A stretch of DNA of 64,000 bases, taken from Aquabacterium commune (GTDB lineage: Bacteria; Pseudomonadota; Gammaproteobacteria; Burkholderiales; Burkholderiaceae_C). The stretch spans positions 370,121 to 434,120 of the forward strand of contig NZ_SNXW01000001.1 of NCBI RefSeq assembly GCF_004362855.1, given 5' to 3'. The first letter of the stretch is position 1. The number at the start of each line of letters is the position of its first letter. Positions 27,149 through 35,405 of this stretch are shown here, one piece after another. Below the pieces are notes generated by a model. It ran no database searches. It had not been told where the DNA came from and saw nothing but the letters and a program-made list of their open reading frames with translations. Position numbers and translations under genes: made by a program.

Positions 27149-28438
27149 TCAGGCGAAAGCAAAGAGGCGGGGCGCCGGTGTGGTCGAGGTGGCGGTTGCT
27201 GGGCGGTCGGCCGCAGCACAGGCAGAAGAAAGCGGCTTCACAGCGGCAGGGCCGCCGGACACCAACGGAGGTTCAGGCTCACCGGGGCGGATGTCGTAAT
27301 GCACGTCCTGTCTGTCGGACGACGCCGGCTCGGTCAGCAGGAAGGTGTCCCAACCCAGCCGTCCGGACAGGGGCGACCGCTCGGCGTCCAGTGCGCAGCC
27401 TCGCACCGCGTCGCGGCACAGCAGCAGTTGCACCTCCACCTCCAGCGCCGGCCCCAGCAACAGGCCCAGCCATTGGTGCAAGGCCTGTGCCCCCGCACCG
27501 CCAGGCAGAAAGCGCAAGAAAGGGGTGTGGTCCAGGGGGCCGAGCACAAGGCGAACGCAGAGGTTGCGTTGCCACACGCGTTCGCCCAGCAAGGCCGAGC
27601 GGCCCAGCACGCCGGAGCCGCCCGACACCGCCGCACCAGCACCAGCACCAGCACCAGCAACAGCACCAGCAACAGCAGCACCACCCAGCACCGTGCGCCC
27701 GGCCTCCGGCACCCGGTACCAGCGCCCCACGAAGGGCTCGATGCGCACCGGCACGCCCAGGTAATGCGACAGCAGGCGCTGCAAGTGCGCCATGGGCAAG
27801 GTGCGCTGCTGCAGGATGCCGGAGAAGTACGCCAAGGCCTCGTCGCTGACCCCACCGCGCTCGGCCCCCAACCGGTGCCTCAGGCCCTTGAGGCCCATGC
27901 CTGACAAAGCCAACGCTTCGGACACCAACGCGCGCGGCGCGGGTGAGACGCCCTTCGACTCGCGGTGACGCACAGCCTCCTGCTCGTGGCGCAGCGCCAG
28001 GCGGTGCTTGCACCAAGCCTGGTAGAAAAGCGTCACCGAGCGGTGGCTGAAGACGTCCAGAAAAGCCCGCGCCGCGGCATGCCGCCCCTTGACCTCCGCC
28101 TGGGCCAGCCACTCGGTGTAGAACAGAGGCAAAGCGCCAGACACCCCCAGCAAGCCCAGGCACGCAGGCGTCAGGTCGATGCGCTGCACGCCCTCGGCAG
28201 ACACCACGCCATCGCCTTGCAAGGGCAGACCCACCACCTCGGGCGAGGTCCAGTGCGCTTGCAGGGATTCGATCTCGCTGGCCGGAAAGCTCAGCGACAC
28301 CGAGTTGTGGAACTGCACACGCTCCAGCCCCACCCAGCGTTCCAGCAGGCGCACGGCCTGGAAGAAGCCGAACTGCTGCGGCGCATGCAGCAGCTGTGAG
28401 ATCACAGCAAGGGGCGCGCGCCATGCCGGGGTGGACAT
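27149..28438 (-). CDS. tssG: Type VI secretion baseplate protein TssG
   Basis: A 429-residue TssG. Family marks include GFFQAVRLLERW near the start, VSLSFPASEIESL, and the later LRHRLGAERGGVSDEALAYFSG. With TssE, TssF and TssK it forms the baseplate wedge. Compared with usual TssG proteins (about 330-360 residues) it is longer because of a Gly/Ala-Val insert near residues 253-272 encoded by a hexanucleotide repeat, and an Ala/Thr/Pro-rich tail. The start overlaps the end of tssF by 37 bases and is preceded by GAGGAG. Confidence 0.92.
   Translation of the reverse strand: MSTPAWRAPLAVISQLLHAPQQFGFFQAVRLLERWVGLERVQFHNSVSLSFPASEIESLQAHWTSPEVVGLPLQGDGVVSAEGVQRIDLTPACLGLLGVSGALPLFYTEWLAQAEVKGRHAAARAFLDVFSHRSVTLFYQAWCKHRLALRHEQEAVRHRESKGVSPAPRALVSEALALSGMGLKGLRHRLGAERGGVSDEALAYFSGILQQRTLPMAHLQRLLSHYLGVPVRIEPFVGRWYRVPEAGRTVLGGAAVAGAVAGAGAGAGAAVSGGSGVLGRSALLGERVWQRNLCVRLVLGPLDHTPFLRFLPGGAGAQALHQWLGLLLGPALEVEVQLLLCRDAVRGCALDAERSPLSGRLGWDTFLLTEPASSDRQDVHYDIRPGEPEPPLVSGGPAAVKPLSSACAAADRPATATSTTPAPRLFAFA
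27634..27675. repeat. Hexanucleotide microsatellite inside tssG
   Basis: Seven tandem 6-base units, mostly CACCAG with two CAACAG variants, followed by further degenerate CAG/CAC triplets to about 27685. On the coding strand it specifies an alternating Ala-Gly/Ala-Val tract. Because the unit is six bases, copy-number change would lengthen or shorten the protein without shifting the frame. Confidence 0.85.
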
Positions 28439-30339
28439 GCGATCAACTCCTCGTGGGTGCGTGCGGACAGCACGGTCAGCCGGACGTAGCTGTTGATGTG
28501 GACATACAGCCCGAAAAAGTGGTCCAGCACCGTGGCGAACAAGCTCAGGCCCGTGCCCACGAAGCCCTGCTCATCAACGGTGAGGCGCACTTCGGTGCCG
28601 CGCACGAAAGTCGCAAACGGCTCACCCGGCAACCAAGCGGTGTCCGGCTTGAACGCGATGGCCACCAAAGCCTCCACCTGGCGGCGGTTGCTGAGGCTGT
28701 GCGGCAGGTCGTAGAGTCGCAGCAGCTCCTTGAGCGCGTCGATGCCGCCGCCGGTGAGCGACAAGTGGTTGAGCGACAGGTGCGAGATCAGGCGCCACAA
28801 CATGCCTTTGTCGCGACGCACCCGCTGGCTGCGCGTGGGCTTGCGCAAGAGCACCACCTCGCGCGCAGGCCCACCACCGCCCATGAACAGGTCGCCACCT
28901 GGGGTGCCCGGCGCCAGCAAATGCGGCAAATCACGGTTGGTGGCCAGCACGTCCAGCGAAAGCGTCTCCACCGAGGGCGTGGTGAGGCGCTGGCTGGCGT
29001 CCACCAGGGTCAGCAGCAGCTCATGGCCTGGGCTGCGCTCGGCCAGGTCCTCGTCGCGGTGCAATTGCCAGTAGGCGGCGATGGCGCCAGGCGCGCTCGC
29101 TGCGCCTTGCGGGCTGAGGCCATCGTCGGCCAGCAAGGCGCCGTGTTGCAACGAAAAGAAGGGCTTGACCTCGTCGATCACGTCACCGTGTGCCGTCTGG
29201 CGCACCCGGTACACCCGCTCCAGGGCATGCACTTCGTGGCCATGGGCGCGGCGGCCATCGACCACCACCGCATGGCTGTCCTGCTGGTGGGTGATGCGGA
29301 TCGGGTCGGCCGCCTGGCGGAACAGGTTGACCACCGGCGCGGCCCCCAGCACGATGTTGTGCACGGCCACCGCCTCCAACAGGCGGCTGGCATCGGCATC
29401 GGCGCGCAGCCCGGCCACCAGCACATGCACCGTCAAGCGCGATGCCAAGGCGCCCTCACCCGCGGCGCTTGGCGTAACGCCTGTCGCAAGGCCTGGTGAG
29501 GTGGGAACGGAGAACAGCGCCGGCAGGTCCACGAACTGGAACTTGTCCGGGAAGGCGAAGTACTCCGTGAGCAAACGGTAGGCTGGGTGGGAACGGTCGT
29601 CCCAATCGATGAGGGCCTCATCTTCGGCAAAGCCCACGCCCTGGGGCAAGGCCGCTTCGCCACCCGCCGCGTGGCGCCAAGGTCGGCCTGCGTCGGTCTG
29701 CCACATCACGCCGACGGCCTGGCGGCACAGGGCTTCGCGCAAGGCACTGACCTGGGAGGCCTCGCCGTCCAGGTAAATGCGCAGAGGGGCCGACAAAGCC
29801 GCTTGCCACGACAAGGCCGGCGAGAGCTTGTCAAGCGTGATGGACAGCACCGACGTGGCCTGCGGCGGCAAGGGCGTGCCTGCAGGCGCACCCAGGGCAT
29901 GCCGGAAGCCGACGCTGGCCACGCGCAGGGGCAAGAGCGTGGTCGCCTGGCTGGTGCGGAAGCGGCACGGCACGCCTTTGACCGGGCGCGACGTCAGCTC
30001 GGTGCCACGCGGCAGGATGGCAGGCTGGCTCATCTGCAAGGCCTGGGCGCTGAGGTCGAAACGCGCCACAGCGCACGACGGGAACGGGCGCAGGTAGTGA
30101 GGGTACAGCACCTCCAGCAGGGCTTCGGTGAACAGCGGGAAGTCGTCGTCCAGGCGCTTGTGGACGCGCGCGGACAGCAGCGCGAAAGACTCCATCAGGC
30201 GCTCGACGTGCGGGTCATCGCCCACATCCCCGGAGAGCTGCAAGCGCCCAGCGATCTTGGGGTAGCGCTGTGCGAAATCGGCCGCGCGGGTGCGCAGGAA
30301 GGCCAACTCGCGTTCGTAATGGGGCAGGAGGTCGTCCAT
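28402..30339 (-). CDS. tssF: Type VI secretion baseplate protein TssF
   Basis: A 645-residue TssF. It begins with the hallmark LLPHYERELAFLRTRAADFA and continues with PKIAGRLQLSG and DDPHVERLMESFALL. Two TssF pair with one TssG in each baseplate wedge. The ATG at 30339 starts exactly at the family N-terminus; the frame remains open 14 codons further upstream but that stretch is not conserved in style. It lies 45 bases after tssE, and its 3' end contains the start of tssG. Confidence 0.96.
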   Translation of the reverse strand: MDDLLPHYERELAFLRTRAADFAQRYPKIAGRLQLSGDVGDDPHVERLMESFALLSARVHKRLDDDFPLFTEALLEVLYPHYLRPFPSCAVARFDLSAQALQMSQPAILPRGTELTSRPVKGVPCRFRTSQATTLLPLRVASVGFRHALGAPAGTPLPPQATSVLSITLDKLSPALSWQAALSAPLRIYLDGEASQVSALREALCRQAVGVMWQTDAGRPWRHAAGGEAALPQGVGFAEDEALIDWDDRSHPAYRLLTEYFAFPDKFQFVDLPALFSVPTSPGLATGVTPSAAGEGALASRLTVHVLVAGLRADADASRLLEAVAVHNIVLGAAPVVNLFRQAADPIRITHQQDSHAVVVDGRRAHGHEVHALERVYRVRQTAHGDVIDEVKPFFSLQHGALLADDGLSPQGAASAPGAIAAYWQLHRDEDLAERSPGHELLLTLVDASQRLTTPSVETLSLDVLATNRDLPHLLAPGTPGGDLFMGGGGPAREVVLLRKPTRSQRVRRDKGMLWRLISHLSLNHLSLTGGGIDALKELLRLYDLPHSLSNRRQVEALVAIAFKPDTAWLPGEPFATFVRGTEVRLTVDEQGFVGTGLSLFATVLDHFFGLYVHINSYVRLTVLSARTHEELIACPPRHGARPLL

Positions 30340-30384
30340 GGAACGGCAGGGGACGGTGAAGGGCGTTGACCGACCGAGCAAGGC

Positions 30385-30876
30385 TCAAGCGGCGTGCATG
30401 AAGCGGGACTGGGTGACGTGGTAGCGCGAGGCCGCGGGCATGAGCACCGCGTCAAAGCTCACGCCTTCTTTCAGAGGGGTCACGACCAGCATCGCGCGGA
30501 CGGTGAACTGCAGGGCCGTGCCGGTGCTCGCATCCAAACGGAAATCGACGCTCACATGGCGCAGGCGGGGCTCGTGGCGCTCAATGGCCTGGGTCAGGCT
30601 GCGCGCGATGTGGCGCTGGTCCTCTGAGCTGGCCAGCACGCGGGAAGCGAAATCGCGCACACCGAAACTCAGCACGGAGCGACGCGCGTGAGGCCCCAAG
30701 GCCTCGCTGTCTGCATGCAGCGCAGTGCGCGTGTTCAAGAGACGTTCCAGGTCGGCTGCCACGGCGTCACGCAACTGGTCGAGCGTGTACGTGGGCATCA
30801 CGCCATCTGGCACGTCCTGATGCGCACCCAGCAGGCGATCGAACAGGCTGCGGCGGATCCGCAAGGAGGATGACAT
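30385..30876 (-). CDS. tssE: Type VI secretion baseplate protein TssE (gp25-like)
   Basis: A 163-residue gp25-like wedge protein. The start at 30876 has GGAG upstream. The N-terminal SLFDRLLG and the LNTR motif (LERLLNTRTAL), then SVLSFGVRDFASR and the C-terminal beta strand region, match TssE. The conserved Glu-Pro-Arg-Leu turn (HEPRLRHVSVDF) that contacts the sheath is intact. The gene sits between hcp and tssF. Confidence 0.94.
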   Translation of the reverse strand: MSSSLRIRRSLFDRLLGAHQDVPDGVMPTYTLDQLRDAVAADLERLLNTRTALHADSEALGPHARRSVLSFGVRDFASRVLASSEDQRHIARSLTQAIERHEPRLRHVSVDFRLDASTGTALQFTVRAMLVVTPLKEGVSFDAVLMPAASRYHVTQSRFMHAA

Positions 30877-30988
30877 CCGGGGCTCCAAGGGCAGAAAAAA
30901 AGCATCCGACGCACCATCCGCCGGATGCAAAACCTGATCCCCCGGGGTCCACACCGACCCCAGGTTTGACGCCTGACTCAGGTCAGAC

Positions 30989-31525
30989 TCAGTTCGGCGC
31001 GTCGAACGCGGCCTTGTTGGTGGCCAGGCTCCAGGAAGCGACTTGACCCGGCTTGGACTTGCCGTCCATGGTCTGCTGGGTGTAGGTCCACTGGACAGCG
31101 GAGTAGCGCAAGCCGAAAGTTTCTGTCGGCAGGCCTTCCGACTCGACCTGAGGCACCACCTGCGAGATCAGCACCTTCTTCAGCTGGATCTTGAGGTACA
31201 GCACGCGGTCATTGGTGCCGTTGGCGCGCATGAAGTGGATTTCCACGTCGTCGTACAGCGTACCGGCCGAGCAAGCCTCCCACAGTTGAGGACTGACCAA
31301 GTCCAGGTCCTTGGTGAAGATCATTTCGCCGTGCTCGCAGCGCTCGGCGGTGTGACCACCCGCGGTCGACGCCGTGGCCGACTTGGGCTGGCGGATGATG
31401 TGGTTCCAGCTGATGGCTTCGAACCAGGGCGCAGCGTGCTGGGTGCCAGCACCGGCATCACGCGATTCGCCCTTGATTTCCTTGCCGTTCAGCGGCTTGC
31501 CGAACTTGATGTAGATGTCTTTCAT
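30989..31525 (-). CDS. hcp: Type VI secretion tube protein Hcp (TssD)
   Basis: A 178-residue Hcp-family protein. It opens with DIYIKFGKPLNGKEIKGES, contains HGEMIFTKDLDLVSPQLWEAC and ends with the beta-barrel closing strands. Hexameric rings stack into the inner tube and carry small effectors. It is 65 bases downstream of tssC, as in many betaproteobacterial clusters. It is encoded once in this window and has no attached effector domain. Confidence 0.95.
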   Translation of the reverse strand: MKDIYIKFGKPLNGKEIKGESRDAGAGTQHAAPWFEAISWNHIIRQPKSATASTAGGHTAERCEHGEMIFTKDLDLVSPQLWEACSAGTLYDDVEIHFMRANGTNDRVLYLKIQLKKVLISQVVPQVESEGLPTETFGLRYSAVQWTYTQQTMDGKSKPGQVASWSLATNKAAFDAPN

Positions 31526-31590
31526 GATTCACTCCTGTGTTGTTGTGCCGCCGCGGATGCCTCCACCCGCGGTCGAGCTGGTGGGAAAGG

Positions 31591-33072
31591 TCACTTCGAG
31601 CCTTGCGGCAACTCGGCAACCAGACGCAGCGACACCGACAGTTCGTCCAGCTGGTAATGCGGGCGCACAAAAGCCACCGCGCGGTACGAGCCGGGGCGCC
31701 CCGGGACTTCGCTGACTTCGACGCTGGCCTCACGCAGCGGCTTCTGGGCACGGATCTCCTGAGAGGCGTCCTGCGCATCCACCACGTACTGCATCAGCCA
31801 GTTGTGCAAATAGCGCTCGACGTCCAGCGTGTTGGCGAAGCTGCCCACCTTGTCGCGCATCATGGCTTTCATGTAGTGCGCAATGCGGCAGACCGCGAAC
31901 ATGTACTGGAGTTGAGCCGACAGGGCCGCATTGGCATTGGCCGCATCGCTGTCGTACTTCTTGGCCTTCTGGGCCGACTGCGCACCAAAGAAGGCGGCGT
32001 AGTCCGTGTTCTTGCAATGCACCAGGGGGATGAAGCCCAGGTCGCTGAGCTCCTTCTCGCGGCGGTCGGTGATGGCGACCTCGGTGGGGCATTTCAGCGC
32101 GATCTCGCCGTCGTCCGTCTTGAAGGTGTGGGTGGGCAGGTCTTCGACCAGGCCACCGCCCTCGACGCCACGGATGGCGGCGCACCAGCCGTACTGCTCG
32201 AAGGCCGCCGTCAGCCTCGTGCCCATGGCGTAGGCGGTGTTGACCCACAGGTAGCGGCTGTGGTCGCTGCCATCGACCTCTTCGACGAAATTGAAGCCCT
32301 CGGTGCTGGTGCCTTCCTTGGGGTCGTAAGGCAGGCGACCGAGGAAACGCGGCACGGTCAGGCCCACGTAGCGGGCGTCTTCCGATTCGCGGAAGGACTT
32401 CCACTTGGCGTAGTCCACCGTGTCGAAGACCTTGGCCAGATCGCGGGGTTTGCCCAGCTCGGTGAAGGCTTCGAGGCCAAAGAGCTCGGCCGAGGCAGAG
32501 GAGATGAAAGGTGCATGGGCGGCGGCCGCCACATGGGCCATCTGCTCCACGAAGAACATGTCTTCTGCGCCTCGGCCGATTTCATAGTCGCCGATCAGGG
32601 CACCGAAGGGCGCGCCACCGAAGGTGCCGAACTCTTCCTCATAGACCTTCTTGAACAGCGTGGACTGGTCGAAGTCGATGGCGGTCTTGAAGTCCTTGAC
32701 CATGTCCTTCTTGGTGGCGTTGAGCAGCTTGATTTTCAGGCGCTCGCCGGTGGACGTCTGCTTGCAGAGGTACTGCAGGCCGGTCCAGGTGGACTCCAGC
32801 TTCTGGAACTCGGGCGCGTGCATGACGGCGCTGAGCTGGGCCGAGATCAGGCGGTCGATGTCGGCGATGCGCGCATCGATGCTGGCCGAGAGGTTGTCCG
32901 ACACCGTCACGGTGCCCGCCATCACTTCGCGGACGAGCTCACCGATGATGTCCTTGGCGCGGGCATGCTCGACCTCTGTCTTGGCGACCTTGCTGCGCGC
33001 GACGATGTCATCGAGCAGGCTCTGGGCTTCGGCGGCCGCAGGCTGGCCATGGGGTTGCAGTTGGGCGCTCAT
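31591..33072 (-). CDS. tssC: Type VI secretion sheath protein TssC (VipB)
   Basis: A 493-residue large sheath subunit. Conserved stretches include LESTWTGLQYLCKQTSTGERLKI, FGALIGDYEIG and the C-terminal ASVEVSEVPGRPGSYRAVAF. It forms the contractile sheath with TssB. It starts three bases after the tssB stop, and the strong pairing of the two genes fits their equal molar need. Confidence 0.97.
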   Translation of the reverse strand: MSAQLQPHGQPAAAEAQSLLDDIVARSKVAKTEVEHARAKDIIGELVREVMAGTVTVSDNLSASIDARIADIDRLISAQLSAVMHAPEFQKLESTWTGLQYLCKQTSTGERLKIKLLNATKKDMVKDFKTAIDFDQSTLFKKVYEEEFGTFGGAPFGALIGDYEIGRGAEDMFFVEQMAHVAAAAHAPFISSASAELFGLEAFTELGKPRDLAKVFDTVDYAKWKSFRESEDARYVGLTVPRFLGRLPYDPKEGTSTEGFNFVEEVDGSDHSRYLWVNTAYAMGTRLTAAFEQYGWCAAIRGVEGGGLVEDLPTHTFKTDDGEIALKCPTEVAITDRREKELSDLGFIPLVHCKNTDYAAFFGAQSAQKAKKYDSDAANANAALSAQLQYMFAVCRIAHYMKAMMRDKVGSFANTLDVERYLHNWLMQYVVDAQDASQEIRAQKPLREASVEVSEVPGRPGSYRAVAFVRPHYQLDELSVSLRLVAELPQGSK

Positions 33073-33075
33073 GGT

Positions 33076-33606
33076 TCACTCCTGATGGGTGGTGTCGGAG
33101 GCCACCTGGGCCTCGGCTTCCAGCAGGCGGCGCTGCTCGGTGTTGCCCAGCACTTCGCCCAGGGCGTCTTCCAGCTTTTCGTTGCCGGCCAGCTTGTTGC
33201 GCAGGTCGGAGAGCTTGGTGCGCGCCTCCAGCAGCTTGCGCAGGGGCTCGACCTGCTGCACCACGGCCTCGGGGCGGAAGTCGTCCATGCCCTCGAAGTC
33301 CAGGTTCACGGCGAACTCGCCACCTTCGGGCGACAACAGGTTGGGCACGCGGTAGCTGGCACGTGGCGCCATGCCGGCCATGACCTCGTCAAAGTTGTCC
33401 ATGTCGATCTGGACGAACTTGCGGTCCTTGAGCTTGGCCAAGGGCTTGTCAGGATCGGGCTGGCCGGTGAAATCCGCCATCACGCCCATCACGAAGGGAA
33501 TTTCCTTTTGCTCGATGGCATCCCCGACTTCCACGTCGTACGTGAGCTGAACGCGGGGTGGGCGAACGCGCCCCAGGCGCTGTTGAACGCTGTCTTTCTT
33601 GGCCAT
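33076..33606 (-). CDS. tssB: Type VI secretion sheath protein TssB (VipA)
   Basis: A 176-residue small sheath subunit starting at an ATG at 33606. It shows the family opening (RLGRVRPPRVQLTYDVE), KEIPFVMGVMADFTG and the C-terminal helix EKLEDALGEVLGN that inserts between TssC units and is recognised by ClpV through the linker. It lies 25 bases after the lipoprotein gene. Confidence 0.97.
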   Translation of the reverse strand: MAKKDSVQQRLGRVRPPRVQLTYDVEVGDAIEQKEIPFVMGVMADFTGQPDPDKPLAKLKDRKFVQIDMDNFDEVMAGMAPRASYRVPNLLSPEGGEFAVNLDFEGMDDFRPEAVVQQVEPLRKLLEARTKLSDLRNKLAGNEKLEDALGEVLGNTEQRRLLEAEAQVASDTTHQE

Positions 33607-33631
33607 GGCCGGACTCCTTGATTGAACGGGT

Positions 33632-34351
33632 TTACTGCAAAGCCCCAAAGGGGTTGGTGCGCGCGGAGGGAACAGGGGACGGTGCCTGCGTGGGCCGCGG
33701 TGCAGCGACCGGCGCTGCGGCAGGCACAGCACCCGGGGCCTGAGACACCGGCGCTGCGGGGCGGGGCCGCACGACAGCGCCCCGGGCGCGGCCATTGCCG
33801 GCGACCGGGCCGGCGGCAGGGGCAGACGCCTGCGCGGGCGCAGACGCGGCCGGAGCCGACAGCAAGATGGGTTCGCCCAGGGCCTCGTGGATGATGCGGG
33901 CGACGCTCTCGGCCTCGCTGCGGGTCGAGCCATTGACCTCGTTGACCTTGCGCAACTGCTCCAGCGCCTGGGCGCTGACCCGCAAGCCGCTGACGGCCAG
34001 GATGCTCTGCGCGGTGAGGTCGCGCACATCGCGCTGCAGCACCTCCTGGGCCTCGGTGATGGCCAGCCCGTACTGGCGCGCCTCGAAGTGGATCTGCGCC
34101 TTCTTCAGCCACGGCTGCTTGGCAGCCGGGTCCACCTGGATGGCACTGTCGAGTTGAGCCAGGGCCTGGTCGGTCTGGCCCTGCTTGAGGGCCTTGTCGG
34201 CCGCGGCCATGCGTTCATCGACCTTCTCCTGCAGCGCCAGCTTGTCGGTGACGCCAGACTTGCCCGACATCGAGCCGCAACCCGCCAACACCGTGACCGC
34301 CGCCGCGCTGGCGAGCAGCGCCATCCACCTGTGACCGGCACGCGGACGCAC
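33632..34351 (-). CDS. Tetratricopeptide-like lipoprotein at the head of the secretion operon
   Basis: Taking the GTG at 34351 gives a 239-residue protein with a 24-residue lipoprotein signal ending in VLAG and Cys25. The frame stays open to 34444, but that would give an abnormally long leader and the extra codons are AT-richer and look like promoter DNA. The mature part has two or three TPR-like helices (ADKALKQGQTDQALAQLDSA, EARQYGLAITEAQEVLQ) and a Pro/Ala-rich tail of about 75 residues ending in NPFGALQ. Similar TPR lipoproteins precede tssB in other Burkholderiales loci; the exact role is not known, possibly outer-membrane support for the machine. Confidence 0.82.
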   Translation of the reverse strand: MRPRAGHRWMALLASAAAVTVLAGCGSMSGKSGVTDKLALQEKVDERMAAADKALKQGQTDQALAQLDSAIQVDPAAKQPWLKKAQIHFEARQYGLAITEAQEVLQRDVRDLTAQSILAVSGLRVSAQALEQLRKVNEVNGSTRSEAESVARIIHEALGEPILLSAPAASAPAQASAPAAGPVAGNGRARGAVVRPRPAAPVSQAPGAVPAAAPVAAPRPTQAPSPVPSARTNPFGALQ

Positions 34352-34389
34352 CCCCAAATGGGCCGCGCCCACAAGCGCACGGCTCTTGT

Positions 34390-34399
34390 CATTCGAATG
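34390..34399. promoter_or_regulatory. Palindrome CATTCGAATG between the divergent secretion operons
   Basis: A perfect 10-base palindrome lies 38 bases upstream of the chosen lipoprotein start. GCATTC recurs at 34494 and 34539 in the same divergent interval (34352-34638). This interval must hold the promoters for both arms. The palindrome is seen directly; a regulatory role is inference. No convincing -35/-10 pair was found on either strand. Confidence 0.4.
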
Positions 34400-34638
34400 C
34401 AATCGAACACTCCCTGATGGTTCAAATGTCGGCACCGGCTTCATGTTGAGTCGGTTGCCTTTGCGGCGGATTAGAGCCGAATTCAGAGGTCGTGCATTCC
34501 CCCATTGGAGGGTGATTTACAGACTCTTGCATTCGGTTGCATGTGCGCTCCCCTCTTGTGGGGGGACGCCGCCAAAGAAGCCACCGCAGCTGCCTACACT
34601 ACGCGCGGCGATGGGCGCAGCTTGCCCCGCACACACAC

Positions 34639-35361
34639 ATGAACCCAGGGATCCACGGACGCTTTTCAGCGGCCCCGGCCGCATCGTTGCTGGCTGGGCG
34701 CCTGACGCTGCTACTGGCGTCGTGCCTGGCGTCGTGCGCATCGGCACCACCGATCACCGATGCGGTGAGCGCCGCGGGCACGGCCGGCGCAACAGGCGCA
34801 GAGGCCCCGAGCGGGGTCATGGGTTTGCTGGGCTCGGTGGCCGACAAGGCCCTGGAAGTCACCGGCATCAAGGCGCCCGCCAAGCTGCCGGACAACCTGC
34901 CTGACAGCGTCCTGCCCGACCGCCGCATCCGCTGGCAACTGCACGCGAGCAGCTCACTGAACGCGACCGACAACGGCCAGCCCCTGGGGCTCGTCACGCG
35001 CATCTTCAAGCTGCGCAACCCTGACAGCTTCCTGCAAGCCCAGGCGGACGTCTTCGGCGACCCGGCCCGGGAAAAACAAGCCCTGGGCGATGACCTGGTG
35101 GCCGTGCGGGAAGTGCAACTCGTGCCCGGCCAGCACCACGAGGCCACCGACAAGGTCGCGCGCGATGTGCCCTACGTCGGCATCGTGGCGCTCTACCGCC
35201 GTCCAGCAGCTGGCCGATGGCGTTACGCCTTCAAGGCGGCCGACGCCGAACTCGGTGGGCTGTCGCTGGGTGCGCACGCCTGCGCCCTCAGCGTGCAATC
35301 AGGCACCCCCGTGGGCCAGGCGGCAGGCAGCGCGCGCTCGGTCGCGGTGAGCTGCCCCTGA
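34639..35361 (+). CDS. tssJ: Type VI secretion outer-membrane lipoprotein TssJ
   Basis: A 240-residue lipoprotein. The signal region ends with two successive LASC lipoboxes (Cys29 and Cys33), either of which could be lipidated. The mature domain has the TssJ beta-sandwich pattern (RIRWQLHASSSLNATDNGQPL, then LVTRIFKLRNPDSFLQA and the C-terminal strand). TssJ anchors the TssJLM membrane complex to the outer membrane by binding TssM. A 60-70 residue Ala/Gly linker separates the lipid anchor from the domain. It heads the plus-strand arm. Confidence 0.92.
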   Translation: MNPGIHGRFSAAPAASLLAGRLTLLLASCLASCASAPPITDAVSAAGTAGATGAEAPSGVMGLLGSVADKALEVTGIKAPAKLPDNLPDSVLPDRRIRWQLHASSSLNATDNGQPLGLVTRIFKLRNPDSFLQAQADVFGDPAREKQALGDDLVAVREVQLVPGQHHEATDKVARDVPYVGIVALYRRPAAGRWRYAFKAADAELGGLSLGAHACALSVQSGTPVGQAAGSARSVAVSCP

Positions 35362-35405
35362 CATCGCACACGCACTGACACCACATCCAGCAAGGAGTAC
35401 CGCCC

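Noticed and set aside
27634-27690. Tandem repeats considered as a CRISPR array
   Set aside because: Units are six bases without spacers and lie inside an intact gene.
34352-34444. Longer start for the TPR lipoprotein
   Set aside because: It would put the lipobox cysteine at residue 56; the GTG at 34351 gives a normal 24-residue signal.
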